DNA of 64,000 nucleotides. Source: Microbacterium sp. A20 (GTDB lineage: Bacteria; Actinomycetota; Actinomycetes; Actinomycetales; Microbacteriaceae). Position 1 is the stretch's first letter; every line of letters begins with the position of its first letter. The stretch is taken from positions 62,001 through 126,000 of the forward strand of contig NZ_SSDF01000088.1 of assembly GCF_004794515.1 (NCBI RefSeq), given 5' to 3'. A program made the position numbers and the translations under genes. Positions 51,966 to 60,763 of this stretch are shown here, one piece after another. The notes under the pieces were generated by a model, which was given only the letters and a program-made list of their open reading frames with translations, had not been told where the DNA came from and made no database searches.

Positions 51966-53270
51966 TCAGTACCAGATGTCCAGCGAGGGCGCCGGGAAGG
52001 CGATCAGCGCCCGGTCGAGAGCCTCGACGTCCGCCGCGTCACCCGTGATCCGCCCGGCGCCGTGCAGCGACGCCGCGCGGACTCCCCCGGCGTACAGCGA
52101 CGACAGCGCCGAGACATCGAGCACGATGTCGGCCTCGCTGCCCTCGGCTGCGACATCGACCGTCGCGACGCCGGATCCGTCGACCCTCAGCCGCCAGTCG
52201 CCGTTCGCGAATCCGAGGGAGTCCTCGACGCGCAGCACCGTGTCCAGCGACGCCGAATAACGTCGTGCCGTCAGTGCGGCCGGCAGATCGAGGATGCGCA
52301 GCCATCCGTGGTCATGCACCTCCTGCTTCACGCCGCGGGAGTCGGCGACGAGCCACGGCAGCGGGTCGTCCAGTGGGCGGAGGTCGGCCTCGACCTCCGC
52401 GACGAGGTCGTGCTGCAAGGCGAAACGCCACAGCGCGGTGCGGGCGTCGGCGGTCTCGGCGACGAGAAGTCGGACGTCCATCCGGAACCGCAGCGGGCCG
52501 CCCGCCTCGGACACCGTGTAGGCCAGGACACCTCGGAGCACACCGTCCTCGTCGAGATAGCGGACGCCACGGGCCTTATCGCGGTCGGCGGTCGGTGCGA
52601 CACCGGCATAACCTTCCCAGCGGCCGCGCCAACCGGGGATCTGTCCGGCTGCCCGTCGCCGCGCGCGGTCGTGGACCGCCCCGAGGTCGGCGGCCAGTGT
52701 CTCGCGGTCGATGTACTCCAGGCGACCCGGCGGAGTCGCGCCGCCCCATCCCGCACGTCGCGTGTCGACGGTCAGGCGTGCGACGGGGACGGCAGAACCG
52801 AAGCCATAGCGCCCGTAGATCGTCGCCTCCGTCACCGTGAGTCCGGCGACGGCGACCCCGGCGGATGCTGCGGCTCGCAGCTCGCCCTCCAGAAGGGCTC
52901 TGGCGATGCCGCGGCGCCGATGCGTCGCGGCGACCGTGACGACACTGATCGCCCACATGTCGATCTCGCCGCCGCCGGGAAGCGTGAGCGGGGTCACCCA
53001 GGCGTTGGTGGTCGCGACCGGCAACGCAGCTTCCGGTGCCGTCTTCTCGAACACGCCGATGTTGCGCCGTGCGGCGAAGGTCTTCGTGATCTGGGCGAGC
53101 ATGTCCGTGCTCGGTTCGGCGCCGAGGAACCCGCGGTCGACCGCGCGCTGGAAGCCCGCGGCGCTCGCGTCGTCGGTCAGATCGACGACGCGGTACTCGA
53201 GTCCGGCGTTCGCCAGCCGTTCAGCCGAGGTGGTGTCTGCGGGCACGTCCCGCGCATCGATGGAGCTCAT
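51966..53270 (-). CDS. Eis-like GNAT N-acetyltransferase with C-terminal SCP2-like domain
   Basis: A 434-aa protein with three regions as in Eis: an N-terminal GNAT domain (WAISVVTVAATHRRRGIARALLEGEL includes the acetyl-CoA loop), a second degenerate GNAT domain (about 175-300), and an SCP2-like C-terminal region (RVDGSGVATVDVAAEGSEADIVLD). The YGRYGFGSAVP motif and the C-terminal aromatic residues (DIWY, whose carboxylate acts in Eis) are present. Eis enzymes acetylate amines on aminoglycosides and proteins. It is the end of the minus-strand run that begins with sigH and rsrA. Confidence 0.87.
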   Translation of the reverse strand: MSSIDARDVPADTTSAERLANAGLEYRVVDLTDDASAAGFQRAVDRGFLGAEPSTDMLAQITKTFAARRNIGVFEKTAPEAALPVATTNAWVTPLTLPGGGEIDMWAISVVTVAATHRRRGIARALLEGELRAAASAGVAVAGLTVTEATIYGRYGFGSAVPVARLTVDTRRAGWGGATPPGRLEYIDRETLAADLGAVHDRARRRAAGQIPGWRGRWEGYAGVAPTADRDKARGVRYLDEDGVLRGVLAYTVSEAGGPLRFRMDVRLLVAETADARTALWRFALQHDLVAEVEADLRPLDDPLPWLVADSRGVKQEVHDHGWLRILDLPAALTARRYSASLDTVLRVEDSLGFANGDWRLRVDGSGVATVDVAAEGSEADIVLDVSALSSLYAGGVRAASLHGAGRITGDAADVEALDRALIAFPAPSLDIWY

Positions 53271-53302
53271 CCATCCACACTACCGACGGCCTCGGACGGA
53301 GG

Positions 53303-53548
53303 TCAGTGCTGGGCGGCCTGGACTTCCCGCAGCCGGGCGAACACCTGGTCGCGCAGCTGTTCGGGAGCCGTCTCCTTGCAGGCACGGGCGATGACCTCGG
53401 TGAGGGTCGTCGCCACGAGGGCCTCGTCACGGCAGGACGGGCAGTGCTCGAGATGCTCACGGATCTCGGTGTGCTCGGTCTTGCACACCTCGTTGCGGAG
53501 GTATTCCTCCAGATCCTGACGCGCTTTGTCGCAGCCGCAGTCGCTCAT
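53303..53548 (-). CDS. rsrA: Zinc-binding anti-sigma factor RsrA/RshA
   Basis: An 81-aa ZAS-family anti-sigma factor that binds the ECF sigma factor and releases it under thiol oxidation. The zinc motif is H32-L-E-H-C36-P-S-C39, with additional Cys at residues 4, 6 and 22. The start overlaps the stop of the sigma gene (ATGA), as normal for this pair. Regulation is by disulfide formation among these cysteines, as in SigR-RsrA of Streptomyces. Confidence 0.93.
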   Translation of the reverse strand: MSDCGCDKARQDLEEYLRNEVCKTEHTEIREHLEHCPSCRDEALVATTLTEVIARACKETAPEQLRDQVFARLREVQAAQH

Positions 53549-54207
53549 TCCTTGCTCCTCGTCTCAGCCGCGGCGATGCCCCGCTCGGCGGCGTAATCTG
53601 CCAGCAGCTCCCGCAGCATCCGTCTGCCACGATGCAGACGGCTCATGACGGTGCCGATGGGGGTCTTCATGATGTCGGCGATCTCCTGGTACGCGAAGCC
53701 CTCGACATCCGCGAGGTACACCGCGAGCCGGAAGTCCTCCGGCACGGCCTGCAGCGCGTCCTTGACCACCGAAGCCGGCATCCGGTCGATGGCCTCCGCC
53801 TCGGCGGAGCGGCTGTGCGAAGCCGTGGTGGACTCCGCACCACCCAGCTGCCAGTCCTCGAGCTCGTCGATCGTGCCCTGGAACGGCTCGCGCTGACGCT
53901 TGCGGTAGATGTTGATGTACGTGTTCGTGAGGATGCGGTACAGCCACGCCTTGAGGTTGGTCCCCTGCGAGAACGTCGACCAGGAGCCGTACGCTTTGAC
54001 GAACGTCTCCTGCACGAGGTCGGCGGCGTCAGCGGGGTTGCGCGTCATGCGCATCGCGGCGGCGTAGAGCTGATCCATGAACGGGATCGCCTGCTCTTCG
54101 AACTCACGTCGAGGGTCGCCGACGATGTCTGCGGTTGCGGTGTCATCCATCACCGGCCAGTCTAGGCCGCTGAGGTCGATCACCTCGCGCTCCAAGGTCG
54201 CCGTCAT
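53545..54207 (-). CDS. sigH: ECF sigma factor SigH/SigR, thiol-oxidative stress
   Basis: A 220-aa group 4 sigma factor. Region 2 has [24 protein letters not shown], then [26 protein letters not shown] (region 2.4 side). A Ser/Glu-rich linker precedes region 4 ([33 protein letters not shown]). Its partner RsrA is encoded directly after. It directs genes for mycothiol/thioredoxin systems through GGAAT-type promoters. The ATG at 54207 is used. I did not find a convincing SigR-type promoter upstream. The gene is divergent from aroA over a 70-base space. Confidence 0.93.
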   Translation of the reverse strand: MTATLEREVIDLSGLDWPVMDDTATADIVGDPRREFEEQAIPFMDQLYAAAMRMTRNPADAADLVQETFVKAYGSWSTFSQGTNLKAWLYRILTNTYINIYRKRQREPFQGTIDELEDWQLGGAESTTASHSRSAEAEAIDRMPASVVKDALQAVPEDFRLAVYLADVEGFAYQEIADIMKTPIGTVMSRLHRGRRMLRELLADYAAERGIAAAETRSKE

Positions 54208-54277
54208 TCTCTCTCCTTCGCTTCAGGGAGCCTGTCTTTCACGACGAACCTCCCTGCGTTCACTAAGGTGAGAACCG

Positions 54278-55594
54278 ATGAGCGCCAACAGGTATTCCCC
54301 CGCCCGGGTGCAGGGCACCTATCCTGCGCCCACCACCGACGTGCCCGTGCACGCCGAGCTCACGATCCCCGGCTCGAAGTCGCTGACGAATCGAGAGCTG
54401 ATGATCGCCGCGATCGCCGACGGCCCCGGCCGACTGATCGCCCCTCTCCACTCCGACGACTCCGCCCGGATGGTCGACGCGCTGCGTGCGCTGGGTGTGG
54501 GTATCGAGGAGGTGGATGCCGGTCACGAGTTCGGCCCCGACCTCGTGGTCACCCCGGCGAAGCTCCGCGGCGGTACGACGATCGACTGCGGCCAGGCGGG
54601 CACCGTGATGCGCTTCATCGCCCCGTTGGCGGGCCTCGCCGAGCACGATGTGCACCTCACAGCGCATGAGACCGCACTCCATCGCCCCATGGGCGGACTG
54701 ATCAGCGCGCTGCGCGACCTCGGAGTCGACATCGACGACGAGGGCACCTGGGCGCTCCCCTTCACCATTCGCGGTCACGGGCGCATCCGCGGCGGTCGCG
54801 TCGAGATCGACGCGTCGGCCTCGAGCCAGTTCGTCTCCGGGCTCCTGCTCGCCGCGCCCCGATTCGACGTGGGACTCCACCTCGTCCACGTCGGCGAGCA
54901 CCTGCCGAGCCTTCCGCACATCGACATGACCATCGAGGCTCTGAGCCGCCGCGGTATCCGCATCGAGCGTCCGGCCGTCGGCGAGTGGCTCGTCGAAGCC
55001 GGTGTGCCGCGGGCGAAGGAGATCGCGATCGAACCAGATCTCTCCAACGCGGCTCCGTTCCTCGCCGCAGCTCTCGTGGCCGGCGGTTCCGTCTCTGTCA
55101 CCGGCTGGCCGGCGCACTCGACGCAGCCGGGCGCGCTGCTACCGGACATCCTGCAGGCCACCGGAGCGCATGTCGGGCGTCACGGCGGCACCCTCACGGT
55201 GCGCGCCGGCTCCGGAATACGCGGTCTCGAACTCGATCTCTCGGCGGCGAGCGAGCTGACTCCGACTCTCGTCGGCCTCGCCGCGTTCGCCGAATCCCCG
55301 ACGACCATCCGTGGCATCGGCCACATCCGCCTCCACGAGACCGACCGGATCGCGGCGCTCATCGGCAACCTCCGCGCACTCGGCGGGGAAGCCGAGGAGC
55401 TTCCGGACGGGCTCCGCATCATCCCCCGCCCCCTGCACGGCGGCAGCTGGGCCGCCCACCACGACCACCGGATGGCCACGACCGGTGCGCTGATCGGCCT
55501 GCGCGTGCCCGGTGTCGAGATCGACGACATCGGAACCACCGCGAAGACCCTCCCGGAGTTCACGATGCTCTGGGAGCGGATGCTGCGAGGTTGA
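54278..55594 (+). CDS. aroA: 3-phosphoshikimate 1-carboxyvinyltransferase (EPSP synthase)
   Basis: A 438-aa shikimate-pathway enzyme. PGSKSLTNRELMIAAIADG is the PEP/shikimate-binding N-terminal motif, GQAGTVMRFIAPLAGL and RPMGGLISALRDLGVDI follow, and the C-terminal LHETDRIAALIGNLRALGG plus HHDHRMATTGALIGLRVPGV are typical. The early P-G-S-K-S (instead of N-K-S) and GQAGT segments indicate the actinobacterial class I-like type. Its stop shares a base with rsgA's ATG (TGATG), so both are coupled. It is divergent from sigH. Confidence 0.95.
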   Translation: MSANRYSPARVQGTYPAPTTDVPVHAELTIPGSKSLTNRELMIAAIADGPGRLIAPLHSDDSARMVDALRALGVGIEEVDAGHEFGPDLVVTPAKLRGGTTIDCGQAGTVMRFIAPLAGLAEHDVHLTAHETALHRPMGGLISALRDLGVDIDDEGTWALPFTIRGHGRIRGGRVEIDASASSQFVSGLLLAAPRFDVGLHLVHVGEHLPSLPHIDMTIEALSRRGIRIERPAVGEWLVEAGVPRAKEIAIEPDLSNAAPFLAAALVAGGSVSVTGWPAHSTQPGALLPDILQATGAHVGRHGGTLTVRAGSGIRGLELDLSAASELTPTLVGLAAFAESPTTIRGIGHIRLHETDRIAALIGNLRALGGEAEELPDGLRIIPRPLHGGSWAAHHDHRMATTGALIGLRVPGVEIDDIGTTAKTLPEFTMLWERMLRG

Positions 55595-56667
55595 TGGTGA
55601 GCTGGCTCGACGACAGCGACGACCTCGATGACGACTTCGAGGACTTCGACGAGAGCAGCATCCGGACGCGACCGAACCCCAAGGCGAACCGCCCGCGCAC
55701 CAAGCGCCGTCCGGCGCACGAGGATGCCCAGGTGGGCAGGGTTCTCGGTGTCGACCGCGGTCGGTATTCGGTGCTTCTCGGCGAGGACACGGCCGAGGAA
55801 CGCATGATCACGACCACCAGGGCGCGAGAGCTGCGACGCATGCCCATCGTCACGGGCGATCAGGCGCGCGTGGTCGGCGACACCTCGGGCGACGAGGGAA
55901 CGCTCGCCCGCATCGTCGGCATCGTCGAGCGCACCTCGCTTCTGCGACGCAGTGCCGACGACACCGACCAGGTCGAGCGCGTCATCGTCGCCAACGCCGA
56001 TCAGATGCTCGTCGTCGTCGCCGCGGCCGACCCCGAGCCGCGGGCCCGGCTGGTCGACCGATACCTCGTCGCAGCGCTGGATGCGGGCATTCGTCCTCTC
56101 CTGGTCGTCACGAAGACCGACATCGCCGATCCGACGGAGTTCCTCACCCACTTCGACGGCCTCGACCTGCGGGTGTTCACCAGTGCGCAGGACGAGATGC
56201 CCGTCGAGGAGATCGGCGAAGCGCTCGTCGGACACTCCACGGTCTTCGTCGGACACTCGGGCGTCGGCAAGTCCACGCTCGTCAACGCGCTCGTGCCCAC
56301 GGCTCTGCGCGCCACCGGACACGTGAACCAGGTCACCGGGCGCGGCCGCCACACCTCCTCCTCGACCGTTTCGCTGCGCTACGAGGGACCGGCGGGCACG
56401 GGCTGGGTGATCGACACCCCCGGCGTCCGTTCGTTCGGTCTCGGTCACGTCGACCCCGCCAACATCCTGGCCGCGTTCACCGAACTCGCCGTGATCGCTC
56501 AGGACTGCCCTCGCGGGTGCACGCACCTCGCGGATGCCCCGGACTGCGCACTCATCGAAGCGGCGGAGCGGGGCGAGCTGGGCGAGACCGGCCGGGCGCG
56601 ACTCGATTCCCTGCAGCGACTGCTCCAGACGTTCGCGGACAAGGCGGAGCAGGCCCCCGGCCGTTAG
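55594..56667 (+). CDS. rsgA: Ribosome small-subunit-dependent GTPase A
   Basis: A 357-aa circularly permuted GTPase involved in 30S maturation. An acidic head (DDSDDLDDDFEDFDE) and basic linker precede the OB-fold region (GRVLGVDRGRYSVLL). The GTPase motifs appear in permuted order: TKTD (G4), then GHSGVGKST (G1), then DTPGVRSFGL (G3). The C-terminal zinc motif is C-P-R-G-C-T-H-x5-C. The ATG at 55594 overlaps the aroA stop; a GTG one codon later is possible. It is followed by bcp after 9 bases. Confidence 0.94.
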   Translation: MVSWLDDSDDLDDDFEDFDESSIRTRPNPKANRPRTKRRPAHEDAQVGRVLGVDRGRYSVLLGEDTAEERMITTTRARELRRMPIVTGDQARVVGDTSGDEGTLARIVGIVERTSLLRRSADDTDQVERVIVANADQMLVVVAAADPEPRARLVDRYLVAALDAGIRPLLVVTKTDIADPTEFLTHFDGLDLRVFTSAQDEMPVEEIGEALVGHSTVFVGHSGVGKSTLVNALVPTALRATGHVNQVTGRGRHTSSSTVSLRYEGPAGTGWVIDTPGVRSFGLGHVDPANILAAFTELAVIAQDCPRGCTHLADAPDCALIEAAERGELGETGRARLDSLQRLLQTFADKAEQAPGR

Positions 56668-56676
56668 GCTGGGTGG

Positions 56677-57150
56677 GTGACTCAGCGCCTGGAACCCGGA
56701 ACCGCAGCCCCTGACTTCTCCCTCCTCGACCAGGATGGGAAGACCGTTCGCCTCGCCGACCTGCGCGGCCAGAAGACGGTGCTGTACTTCTACCCGGCCG
56801 CGATGACTCCCGGTTGCACCACCGAGGCCTGCGACTTCCGCGACAGCATCTCGTCGCTCCAGGGCGCCGGCTACCGGGTCATCGGCATCTCGCGTGATGA
56901 GCCGGACACGCTCACGAAGTTCCGCGAACGCGACGGCCTCACCTTCCCCCTGCTGAGCGACCCCGACCACGCGACCCACACCGCCTACGGCGCGTGGGGC
57001 GAGAAGATGAACTACGGCAAGCTCGTCGAGGGTGTCATCCGCTCCACCTTCGTCCTCGACGAGGACGGAAAGATCACTCTCGCGCAGTACAACGTGAAGG
57101 CCACAGGTCACGTGGCACGGCTGCGCAAGCAGCTCGGCATCGACGCCTGA
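56677..57150 (+). CDS. bcp: Thioredoxin-dependent peroxiredoxin (BCP/PrxQ type)
   Basis: A 157-aa peroxiredoxin. The peroxidatic Cys is C47 in TPGCTTEAC, with resolving C52 five residues away, as typical of BCP. YFYPAAMTPG and GISRDEPDTLTKFRERDGLTFPLLSD are family segments. The GTG at 56677 (after GGCTGGGTG) gives the usual N-terminus. It reduces hydroperoxides with thioredoxin. It is the last gene of the aroA-rsgA-bcp run and is close to the SigH regulon genes. Confidence 0.94.
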   Translation: MTQRLEPGTAAPDFSLLDQDGKTVRLADLRGQKTVLYFYPAAMTPGCTTEACDFRDSISSLQGAGYRVIGISRDEPDTLTKFRERDGLTFPLLSDPDHATHTAYGAWGEKMNYGKLVEGVIRSTFVLDEDGKITLAQYNVKATGHVARLRKQLGIDA

Positions 57151-57184
57151 CCCGTCGGCCCGGAGCGCAGCGGGCGCGCGGAGG

Positions 57185-57571
57185 TCACTCGGCCGCGCGC
57201 TGCTCGCCCTCGCGTCGTGCGCTCGAGATCAGCAGCACGAAGCCCACCAGCCCGGGGAGTCCGACCCCGACGGTGAAAGCCCACGACACCGGCTGCAGCG
57301 TGAGGGAGGCCAACGCGAGGGCGATCGCGAGCACCTGGAACACCACTCCTCCGGATCGCGCCCATGACTTGCCGACCCGGGTGCCGATGGAGAAGGCCAC
57401 GAGGGCGGCTGCTCCGACGAGCGTGAGTGCGATCAGCGCCACGGCGGTCGGCAGCGAGGCCGCGTCGCCGGCACCGAGGCCCACGAGTTCGATCACTGCG
57501 AACACGATGAGCGCCGCCGCTTCGGCGGCGAGCACCGCCGCTGCCGCGAGTGCGATCCCCGGTGCGCGCAC
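57185..57571 (-). CDS. Four-helix membrane protein of unknown function
   Basis: A 128-aa protein with four hydrophobic helices (about 5-30, 42-62, 75-95, 98-116), Ala-rich, and a charged C-terminus. No motif was recognised. The GTG at 57571 has TTAGGAGA just upstream. It is opposite to bcp (convergent, 34 bases) and divergent from the whiB1 control region. Confidence 0.72.
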   Translation of the reverse strand: MRAPGIALAAAAVLAAEAAALIVFAVIELVGLGAGDAASLPTAVALIALTLVGAAALVAFSIGTRVGKSWARSGGVVFQVLAIALALASLTLQPVSWAFTVGVGLPGLVGFVLLISSARREGEQRAAE

Positions 57572-57596
57572 AGCATCTCCTAAGCATTGAAGCGGA

Positions 57597-57633
57597 GAAA
57601 ACCCTTGATTTCGGGGTTTTCATGTAACAGAAT
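57597..57633 (+). promoter_or_regulatory. Candidate whiB1 promoter with inverted repeat, long leader
   Basis: A -35-like TTGATT (57605-57610) and -10-like CAGAAT (57628-57633) have 17 bases between. GAAAACCC (57597) and GGGTTTTC (57614-57621) form an 8-bp inverted repeat over the -35, a possible operator. The transcript would have a leader of about 160 bases before whiB1, in which I see no ORF of note. Confidence 0.4.
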
Positions 57634-57799
57634 AGAGAAAGTCATGTGCTCCCACAGCGGCGTGGGGCGAGCAATCACGCTCGCATCACAAATCGCGGGC
57701 ATCCGTCCGCACATCACCAGGGTAGCCGAACCCGAACTGCTACCCGAATCCGAGAGGTCGCATCGCGACATCTCTTGAAATCCACACCGAGGAGCCCCC

Positions 57800-58048
57800 A
57801 TGGACTGGCGCGATAAGGCCGCCTGCCTGACTGTAGACCCCGAGCTGTTCTTCCCTGTGGGGAACACCGGCCCGGCCGTCGATCAGATCGAGAAGGCGAA
57901 GACCGTCTGCGCCACCTGCACGGTCACGGAGATCTGCCTGCAGTACGCACTGGAGACCAGTCAGGACTCCGGCGTCTGGGGCGGACTCTCCGAAGACGAG
58001 CGCCGCGCTCTGAAGCGTCGCGCCGCACGCGCCCGCCGCGCCTCCTGA
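57800..58048 (+). CDS. whiB1: WhiB-family [4Fe-4S] transcription factor (WhiB1-like)
   Basis: An 82-aa protein with the four Fe-S cysteines C9, C37, C40 and C46, the GVWGG turn (58-62) and a basic DNA-binding tail (RRALKRRAARARRAS). MDWRDKAACLTVDPELFFPVGNTGPA is the N-terminus found in WhiB1 proteins, which act as NO-sensitive regulators. It is adjacent to the pdtaS-like kinase, as whiB1 is in mycobacteria. The ATG at 57800 has GAGGAG upstream. A bidirectional hairpin follows. Confidence 0.93.
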   Translation: MDWRDKAACLTVDPELFFPVGNTGPAVDQIEKAKTVCATCTVTEICLQYALETSQDSGVWGGLSEDERRALKRRAARARRAS

Positions 58049-58055
58049 ACCTGCA

Positions 58056-58093
58056 CGAAAGCGGCCTGGGATCACGTTCTCAGGCCGCTTTCG
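58056..58093. terminator. Bidirectional terminator between whiB1 and the histidine kinase
   Basis: CGAAAGCGGCCTG (58056-58068) pairs with CAGGCCGCTTTCG (58081-58093); the inner bases extend the stem with a wobble pair. It lies between convergent genes. Confidence 0.8.
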
Positions 58094-58114
58094 TCTGCCT
58101 CGGCTTCGGCCGGA

Positions 58115-59599
58115 TCAGCGGTCGAGCCAGCGCAGGGGGATGTCGATGACCACCTCGGTGCCCTCGCCATCGCTTCCATGCCATTCGATGGTGCCGCCCA
58201 GCTCCCCCTGGATGAGCGTGCGGATGATCTGAGTGCCGAGGCCCTGACCGATCCGCCCCTCGGGGAGACCGAGCCCGGTGTCGCGCACGGTCACGCGGAG
58301 GTTCTCCTCGGTCCGCGCGGCATCGATGGTCACGATGCCCTCCTGGCCCGCGAGGCCGTGCTCGACGGCGTTCGTGACGACCTCGGTGAGGGCGAGGGCG
58401 AGAGGTGTCGCATACTCGCTCGGGAGCACCCCGAACCGCCCGGTCGACTGCGTGCGAGCGCGCGTGTTCGGTGCCGAGGCGACCTCGGCGACCAGCTTGA
58501 GCACGCGATGGAAGACCTCGTCGAAGTCGACCTTCTGCGTCAGCCCCTGAGCCAGTGTGTCGTGCACGACGGCGATCGCATCGACGCGGCGCATGGCCTG
58601 CGTGAGGGCATCGCGGGCTTCGTCGGAGTGCGTCCGCCGCGCCTGGATCCGCAGAAGCGACGCCACCGTCTGGAGGTTGTTCTTCACGCGGTGGTGGATC
58701 TCGCGGATCGTCGCATCCTTGGTGATGAGCTCCTGCTCCTGATGGCGCAGCTCCGATACGTCGCGGCAGAGCACGATCGCGCCGATTCGCGTTCCGTGGT
58801 CCTTCAACGGGATCGCACGCAACGACACCGTCACGCCGCGCGCCTCGATGTCGGTGCGCCACGGAGCGCGACCGGTCACCACGACAGGCAGGGATTCGTC
58901 GACCTGTCTGGAGGGCGGCACGAGTCTGGTGGTGACCTCGGCGAGGGACTCCCCCTCGAGCTCGTCATCGAACCCCATGCGGTTGAAGGCCGACAGGGCG
59001 TTCGGGCTGGCAAACGTGCTGATCCCGTCGACGTCGATCCGGATGAGGCCGTCCGACGCGCGCGGAGCTCCACGGCGCGGTGAGGTCGGAGCGGTGAGGT
59101 CGGGGAAGCTCCCGTCCGCGATCATCCGGAAGAGGTCGTTCGCACACTCGTCGAACGTGATCTGCTGGCGAGACGGAGTGCGCAACTCGCCCAGGTTGGT
59201 GTGTCTGGTCACCACGCCGATCACCGTGGCTCCCGCATCGGCGCTGCGTCGTTCACTCACGATCGGCACGGCGCGCACCCGGGTGGGGGTCTCTTCGAAC
59301 CAGTCCGGGGACGACGAGTCGACGATCTCGGCCGAATCGAAGGCGCCCTGGACCTGCGTGCGCCACTGCGGTCGCACCCGCTCACCGACGATGTCGCGGT
59401 AGAACAGCGTCGCCGCACCGCTCGGTCGCGCGTGAGCGACCGCGATGAAGGTACCGTCCTCCGTCTGGATCCAGATGACGATGTCCGCCGACGCGAGATC
59501 GGCGAGGAGCTGCCCGTCACCGGCGAGTCGGTGCAGCCACTCGACGTCGCTGTCGGTCAGGAGGCCCTGGGCATGGGCGAGGTCGCTGAGGGTTGACAC
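58115..59599 (-). CDS. pdtaS: PdtaS-type sensor histidine kinase (GAF-PAS-HisKA_2-HATPase)
   Basis: A 494-aa soluble histidine kinase. N-terminal GAF-like domain (IVIWIQTEDGTFIAVAHARP), PAS-like domain (about 183-285), HisKA_2 dimerisation region with H302-H303 in IHHRVKNNLQTVASLLRIQARR (landmark), and HATPase motifs ALALTEVVTNAVEH and RDTGLGLPEG. It lacks membrane spans. In mycobacteria PdtaS phosphorylates the ANTAR RNA-binding regulator PdtaR and senses NO/copper; a pdtaR partner is not in this window. The ATG at 59599 is used. It is convergent with whiB1. Confidence 0.93.
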   Translation of the reverse strand: MSTLSDLAHAQGLLTDSDVEWLHRLAGDGQLLADLASADIVIWIQTEDGTFIAVAHARPSGAATLFYRDIVGERVRPQWRTQVQGAFDSAEIVDSSSPDWFEETPTRVRAVPIVSERRSADAGATVIGVVTRHTNLGELRTPSRQQITFDECANDLFRMIADGSFPDLTAPTSPRRGAPRASDGLIRIDVDGISTFASPNALSAFNRMGFDDELEGESLAEVTTRLVPPSRQVDESLPVVVTGRAPWRTDIEARGVTVSLRAIPLKDHGTRIGAIVLCRDVSELRHQEQELITKDATIREIHHRVKNNLQTVASLLRIQARRTHSDEARDALTQAMRRVDAIAVVHDTLAQGLTQKVDFDEVFHRVLKLVAEVASAPNTRARTQSTGRFGVLPSEYATPLALALTEVVTNAVEHGLAGQEGIVTIDAARTEENLRVTVRDTGLGLPEGRIGQGLGTQIIRTLIQGELGGTIEWHGSDGEGTEVVIDIPLRWLDR

Positions 59600-59623
59600 C
59601 AGACCAGCCTACGGTGAGATCCC

Positions 59624-60010
59624 TCAGAGCACTGCCAAGGAGGTCGCGCGCCAACGCCGATCGATGCCGTCGAGACGGATCGCGACCGCACGCGTGCGGC
59701 CCGGCCCCGCCACCACGACGACGGCCTCGATAACCCCGTCGGTCGGCTCGGCGACTCGCAGCGATCTGATCGCGAATGTCGGTCGTGCAGGGGCGACACC
59801 CCGCGCACTGCGAGCCCTCGCCGAGAGGTTGGCCCTGGTGACCAGACTCCGATATGCGTCCTCGCTGAACCACCGGGCGAGCTGCTCGACCTCCCTGACC
59901 CCGGCGAGCGCCTCGAGGACGCCGGTGGTGAGGCTGCGCAGAAGCGGGGCGGGGTCGGGAAGCTCGCTGGTCGGTGTGGGCTGGGCGGCGAAGTACTCGT
60001 GAGGCATCAT
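59624..60010 (-). CDS. Rv3235-family protein
   Basis: A 128-aa cytosolic protein that resembles the Rv3235 family. It has the conserved RSLTTGVLEALAGVREVEQLARWFSEDAYRSL (landmark) helical portion, followed by a beta-rich half (TDGVIEAVVVVAGPGRTRAVAIRLD) ending in WRATSLAVL. Function unknown; in other actinobacteria such genes often lie next to secA, which is not present here. It is upstream on the same strand as pdtaS (24 bases). Confidence 0.82.
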   Translation of the reverse strand: MMPHEYFAAQPTPTSELPDPAPLLRSLTTGVLEALAGVREVEQLARWFSEDAYRSLVTRANLSARARSARGVAPARPTFAIRSLRVAEPTDGVIEAVVVVAGPGRTRAVAIRLDGIDRRWRATSLAVL

Positions 60011-60139
60011 GTCGAACTCTCGGTCGGGGAGGTCTGAAGTTCGTCAGTACAGCACCGCGGCGCCCGGCGAGGGTGCCGTTTCGAGGAAGTATGTGGATAA
60101 CTCGTACGTGACACCTGGCCGTCGCCTACGCTCTGTCGG

Positions 60140-60763
60140 GTGCACTGGGACCGTCTGTTCGAAGACCTCGAAGGCCAGCTCGCGTCGGACTGGGAGGCGG
60201 AGCGTGCCGTGCTCGACGCCGAGTCCGAGCGCCTGCGGATCGCGAAACTGGACCTGCGCGCTCGCCTCCGGACGTTGTGCAGCACCGGCACCGACGCGAC
60301 GATCGACCTCGTGGACGGACGACGGCTGCCTATCACGCTCCAGGCACTCGGAGCGGACTGGCTCGCCGTGGCCTCACGCGATGTCGGCGGCGCCCCACAC
60401 GCGTCGGGCCCGACAGCATCGGCGCTGATCCTCCCCCTGCACGCCGTCGCCGGCATCACGACCGATCACGGCACGGTCCTCGCGAGCCTCGATGACTCTG
60501 CGACCGGGGCGCACCCGCTTCGCGAGCGCATGACGCTCGGATTCGTCCTGCGGGATCTCGCTCGACGGCGGATCCCCGTTCACATCAGCGTGCGCGTCGG
60601 CGACGATGTGCACGGCACGATCGACCGCGCGGCGGCGGATCACCTCGATCTGGCGCTGCACGATCCGGGGCAGGCGCGTCTCGCCGGAGCTGTGCGCGGC
60701 TTCCGCATCATCCCGTTCTCGACACTCGTCGCCGTACGCACACCCGGAGATCAGTTGCGGTGA
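60140..60763 (+). CDS. Hypothetical protein, 207 aa
   Basis: A soluble protein that begins MHWDRLFEDLEGQLASDWEA with a helical head (residues 1-45) followed by an SH3/Sm-like beta-rich region (ATIDLVDGRRLPITLQALGADWLAVASRD) and a second similar one (VHISVRVGDDVHGTIDRAAADHLDLALHD). The two beta regions suggest duplicated small barrel domains. I do not recognise a named family. The GTG at 60140 is the likely start. The last 13 bases overlap the end of the HTH gene on the opposite strand. Confidence 0.68.
   Translation: MHWDRLFEDLEGQLASDWEAERAVLDAESERLRIAKLDLRARLRTLCSTGTDATIDLVDGRRLPITLQALGADWLAVASRDVGGAPHASGPTASALILPLHAVAGITTDHGTVLASLDDSATGAHPLRERMTLGFVLRDLARRRIPVHISVRVGDDVHGTIDRAAADHLDLALHDPGQARLAGAVRGFRIIPFSTLVAVRTPGDQLR

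Noticed and set aside
54208..54277. SigH-type autoregulatory promoter between sigH and aroA
   Set aside because: No GGAAT/GGGAAC with a GTT at about 18 bases was found in either direction.
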